Source: Caenibius tardaugens NBRC 16725 (lineage in GTDB: Bacteria; Pseudomonadota; Alphaproteobacteria; Sphingomonadales; Sphingomonadaceae). From it: a stretch of DNA of 64,000 bases. Of this stretch, positions 62,450 through 64,000 are shown piece by piece. The stretch is from contig NZ_CP034179.1 in NCBI RefSeq assembly GCF_003860345.1, positions 4,014,001 through 4,078,000 of the forward strand. The letters are read 5' to 3'. The position numbers and the translations under genes were made by a program. How positions within the stretch are numbered: position 1 is the first letter of the stretch; every line of letters begins with the position of its first letter. A model generated the notes under the pieces. It saw only the letters and a list, made by a program, of their open reading frames with translations, had not been told where the DNA came from and searched no databases.

Positions 62450-63589
62450 CTACTCACCGAAACGCGTGGGGGCGGGCGATACCACGCTCACAGTGCCGTT
62501 GCCGACCTTGCGCACTTCCATGGCGCGTTCACCAACCCCGCTGGGTAGGAACCGGAACGGCCCGTCCACACCAAGGAAACCACCCTTGTCGAGCAGCTTG
62601 GGCGTGGGAAATGCCGTGCCCGGCTTCCATTCGCGCGCCACTTTCAGCGTGAGAAGTACCGCATCATACCCCAGGGTGGAAATGCGATAGGGCTGCGTGC
62701 CAAAGCGGCTTTTGTAGCTGGTCGAAAATTGCTTGTAGCGCGTGTCCGAAACGGCGGAGAACAGCGCACCGCGAAGGGCTGTGCTGCCGGTGATGCTGGA
62801 TTCGCCGCTCCACAATTCGGTCCCGAGAATTTGGGGTTTTTTGGTGAACTGTGCCCCGGCGAGCCCGGAAAGGCGGGCGCCATCGGCGATCAGAACGCTA
62901 TCGAATCCGCCTTTGCCTTCCAGCCTCTTGGCAGCCTCGACGATTCCGCTGCTGCCACGTTCATATTTTTCTACGGTCATCAGCGAGGCACCCTTGCGCA
63001 GTACCGCACCGGAAAGGGCGGTTTCCGCCTGCCTGCCATATTCGCCTTGCGGGACGAGCGCGGCAAATCGGCGGGAGCCTTGCGAATAGGCATATTCAAC
63101 CGACCGGTCGACCGATTGCCCCGGGATATGGCCCAACAGAAACACATCGCGGGAGGCGGTCGTCACGTCGTTGGAGAAACTGATGAGGGGCACACCTTTG
63201 CGGCGGGCGACCTTGACGACAGCATCGGTATCGTCACCCAATAAAGGACCCAGAATCAGGCGATTGCCATCCGCTATGGCCTTGGCTGCCGCACTTTCCG
63301 CACCCGTGGCCGTATCATAAGTGGTGATGCGCAGATTGCTGGCGTTGGTGTCCAGCAGCGCCATGGTGGTGGCGTTGGCGATCGATTGGCCGACATTGCC
63401 ATTTCCGCCGGTCATCGGCACCAGCAAGGCAATGCGATGACGTGCATCATCCGTGGGTAGGGCGGTTTCATCTGGCCTCTGCGGCGGTGGCGGCGCGGTG
63501 GGTCCCTTCGGAACAACGGCGCAACCAGCCAGCAACACTGTGGTCAATGCCAGCGTAAAACCACGCCTGTTGAACAGGATACCCTTCAT
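62450..63589 (-). CDS. penicillin-binding protein activator (LpoA-like lipoprotein)
   Basis: 379 residues from the ATG at 63589. The signal peptide with lipobox is RRGFTLALTTVLLAGCA, followed by a Pro-rich linker (PKGPTAPPPPQRP) and a periplasmic-binding-protein fold (RHRIALLVPMTGGNGNVGQS, NRLILGPLLGDDTDAVVKVA, GVPLISFSNDVTTASRDVFL, GYDAVLLTLKVAREWKPG). E. coli LpoA activates PBP1A from the outer membrane. Divergence from rsmI matches the conserved lpoA-rsmI neighbourhood, which supports the call. Confidence 0.87.
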   Translation of the reverse strand: MKGILFNRRGFTLALTTVLLAGCAVVPKGPTAPPPPQRPDETALPTDDARHRIALLVPMTGGNGNVGQSIANATTMALLDTNASNLRITTYDTATGAESAAAKAIADGNRLILGPLLGDDTDAVVKVARRKGVPLISFSNDVTTASRDVFLLGHIPGQSVDRSVEYAYSQGSRRFAALVPQGEYGRQAETALSGAVLRKGASLMTVEKYERGSSGIVEAAKRLEGKGGFDSVLIADGARLSGLAGAQFTKKPQILGTELWSGESSITGSTALRGALFSAVSDTRYKQFSTSYKSRFGTQPYRISTLGYDAVLLTLKVAREWKPGTAFPTPKLLDKGGFLGVDGPFRFLPSGVGERAMEVRKVGNGTVSVVSPAPTRFGE

Positions 63590-63629
63590 CTCTTGCCGCT
63601 CCGTACCTCTATGGTCCAAGAGGCCCATC

Positions 63630-64000
63630 GTGACAAACGATGAACCCTTACCATCCGGCCTGTATATAGTGGCGACCCCGATTGGCAATCTCGGGGATAT
63701 CACATTGCGGGCGATCGATGTTCTCAGGCGCTGTGATGCGATTGCCTGCGAGGATACGCGCGTAACCGCAAAGCTGCTGCGCCATCTGTCGCTGCACAAA
63801 CCGTTGTGGCGCTACGACGATCATAGCAGCGCCGAAGATCGCGACCGGTTGCTGGACGCCATGCGCAGCAAATCCGTGGCGCTTGTTTCCGATGCCGGGA
63901 CACCGCTGATTTCCGATCCGGGTTATCGGCTTGTTCGTGCTGCACGGGATCAGGGGATCGCCGTGACCAGTTTGCCGGGGCCAAGCGCGGCGATTGTCGG
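63630..64000 (+). CDS. rsmI: 16S rRNA (cytidine(1402)-2'-O)-methyltransferase, partial
   Basis: Partial: the gene runs off the right edge after about 123 codons. It starts at a GTG (63630) with AAGAGG upstream; the ATG at 63640 is in another frame and stops at once. GLYIVATPIGNLGDITLRAI is the RsmI start, and CEDTRVTAKLLRHL, RYDDHSSAED, ALVSDAGTPLISDPGYRLVR and LPGPSAAIV follow. It 2'-O-methylates C1402 in the ribosomal P site. It is divergent from the LpoA-like gene with 40 bases between starts. Confidence 0.95.
   Translation, partial: MTNDEPLPSGLYIVATPIGNLGDITLRAIDVLRRCDAIACEDTRVTAKLLRHLSLHKPLWRYDDHSSAEDRDRLLDAMRSKSVALVSDAGTPLISDPGYRLVRAARDQGIAVTSLPGPSAAIV

Overview
The window joins a conjugative-transfer segment (about 1-15.6 kb) and a short block of regulators (15.7-19.0 kb) to a stretch of core chromosome (about 21-64 kb). 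Gene content and order (mreBCD-mrdA-rodA next to mutL, split glyQ/glyS, ppdK, parE, MucR, a PEP-CTERM protein), high G+C and frequent GTG/TTG starts fit an alphaproteobacterium of the order Sphingomonadales. The genus cannot be fixed from the sequence alone.

1-15.6 kb, all on the minus strand: an F-type type IV secretion (mating-pair formation) operon. In transcription order it reads: small exported protein, DsbC-like isomerase, traA pilin, traL, traE, traK, traB, traV, traC, three small membrane proteins, traW, traU, a small ORF, traN as two separately exported polypeptides, trbC, and the start of a TraF S26 peptidase cut by the left edge. Almost every junction is an ATGA/GTGA overlap. No relaxase, coupling protein, traH/traG or integrase is inside the window.

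15.7-19.0 kb, plus strand: an uncharacterised protein with a probable N-terminal frameshift, an XRE-type regulator, a MarR-like winged-helix protein, a MucR/Ros regulator, HU and an AlpA-like small HTH protein. This looks like the control and maintenance end of the mobile segment. aqpZ and a GST-like gene follow, then a repeat-rich non-coding strip beside the 3' end of tRNA-Lys(CUU), a candidate element/chromosome junction.

21-64 kb, core genes: elongasome (rodA, mrdA, mreD, mreC, mreB), mutL, ychF, a PEP-CTERM surface protein with a consensus sigma-54 promoter, pth and rplY, two tandem TraB/GumN proteins, glyQS, ppdK, a methyltransferase divergent from comF, hisI, an acyl-CoA dehydrogenase, cysK with an MFS exporter, tyrS, a DOMON-like/NamZ pair, a MoxR-VWA pair, a TerC protein, a GT87 protein, parE, and an LpoA-like protein divergent from rsmI (cut by the right edge). 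Points most worth a second look are the sigma-54/PEP-CTERM unit, the bipartite TraN, the hairpins inside the tra operon, and two structured intergenic regions (45.8 kb and 57.6 kb) that may make RNA.
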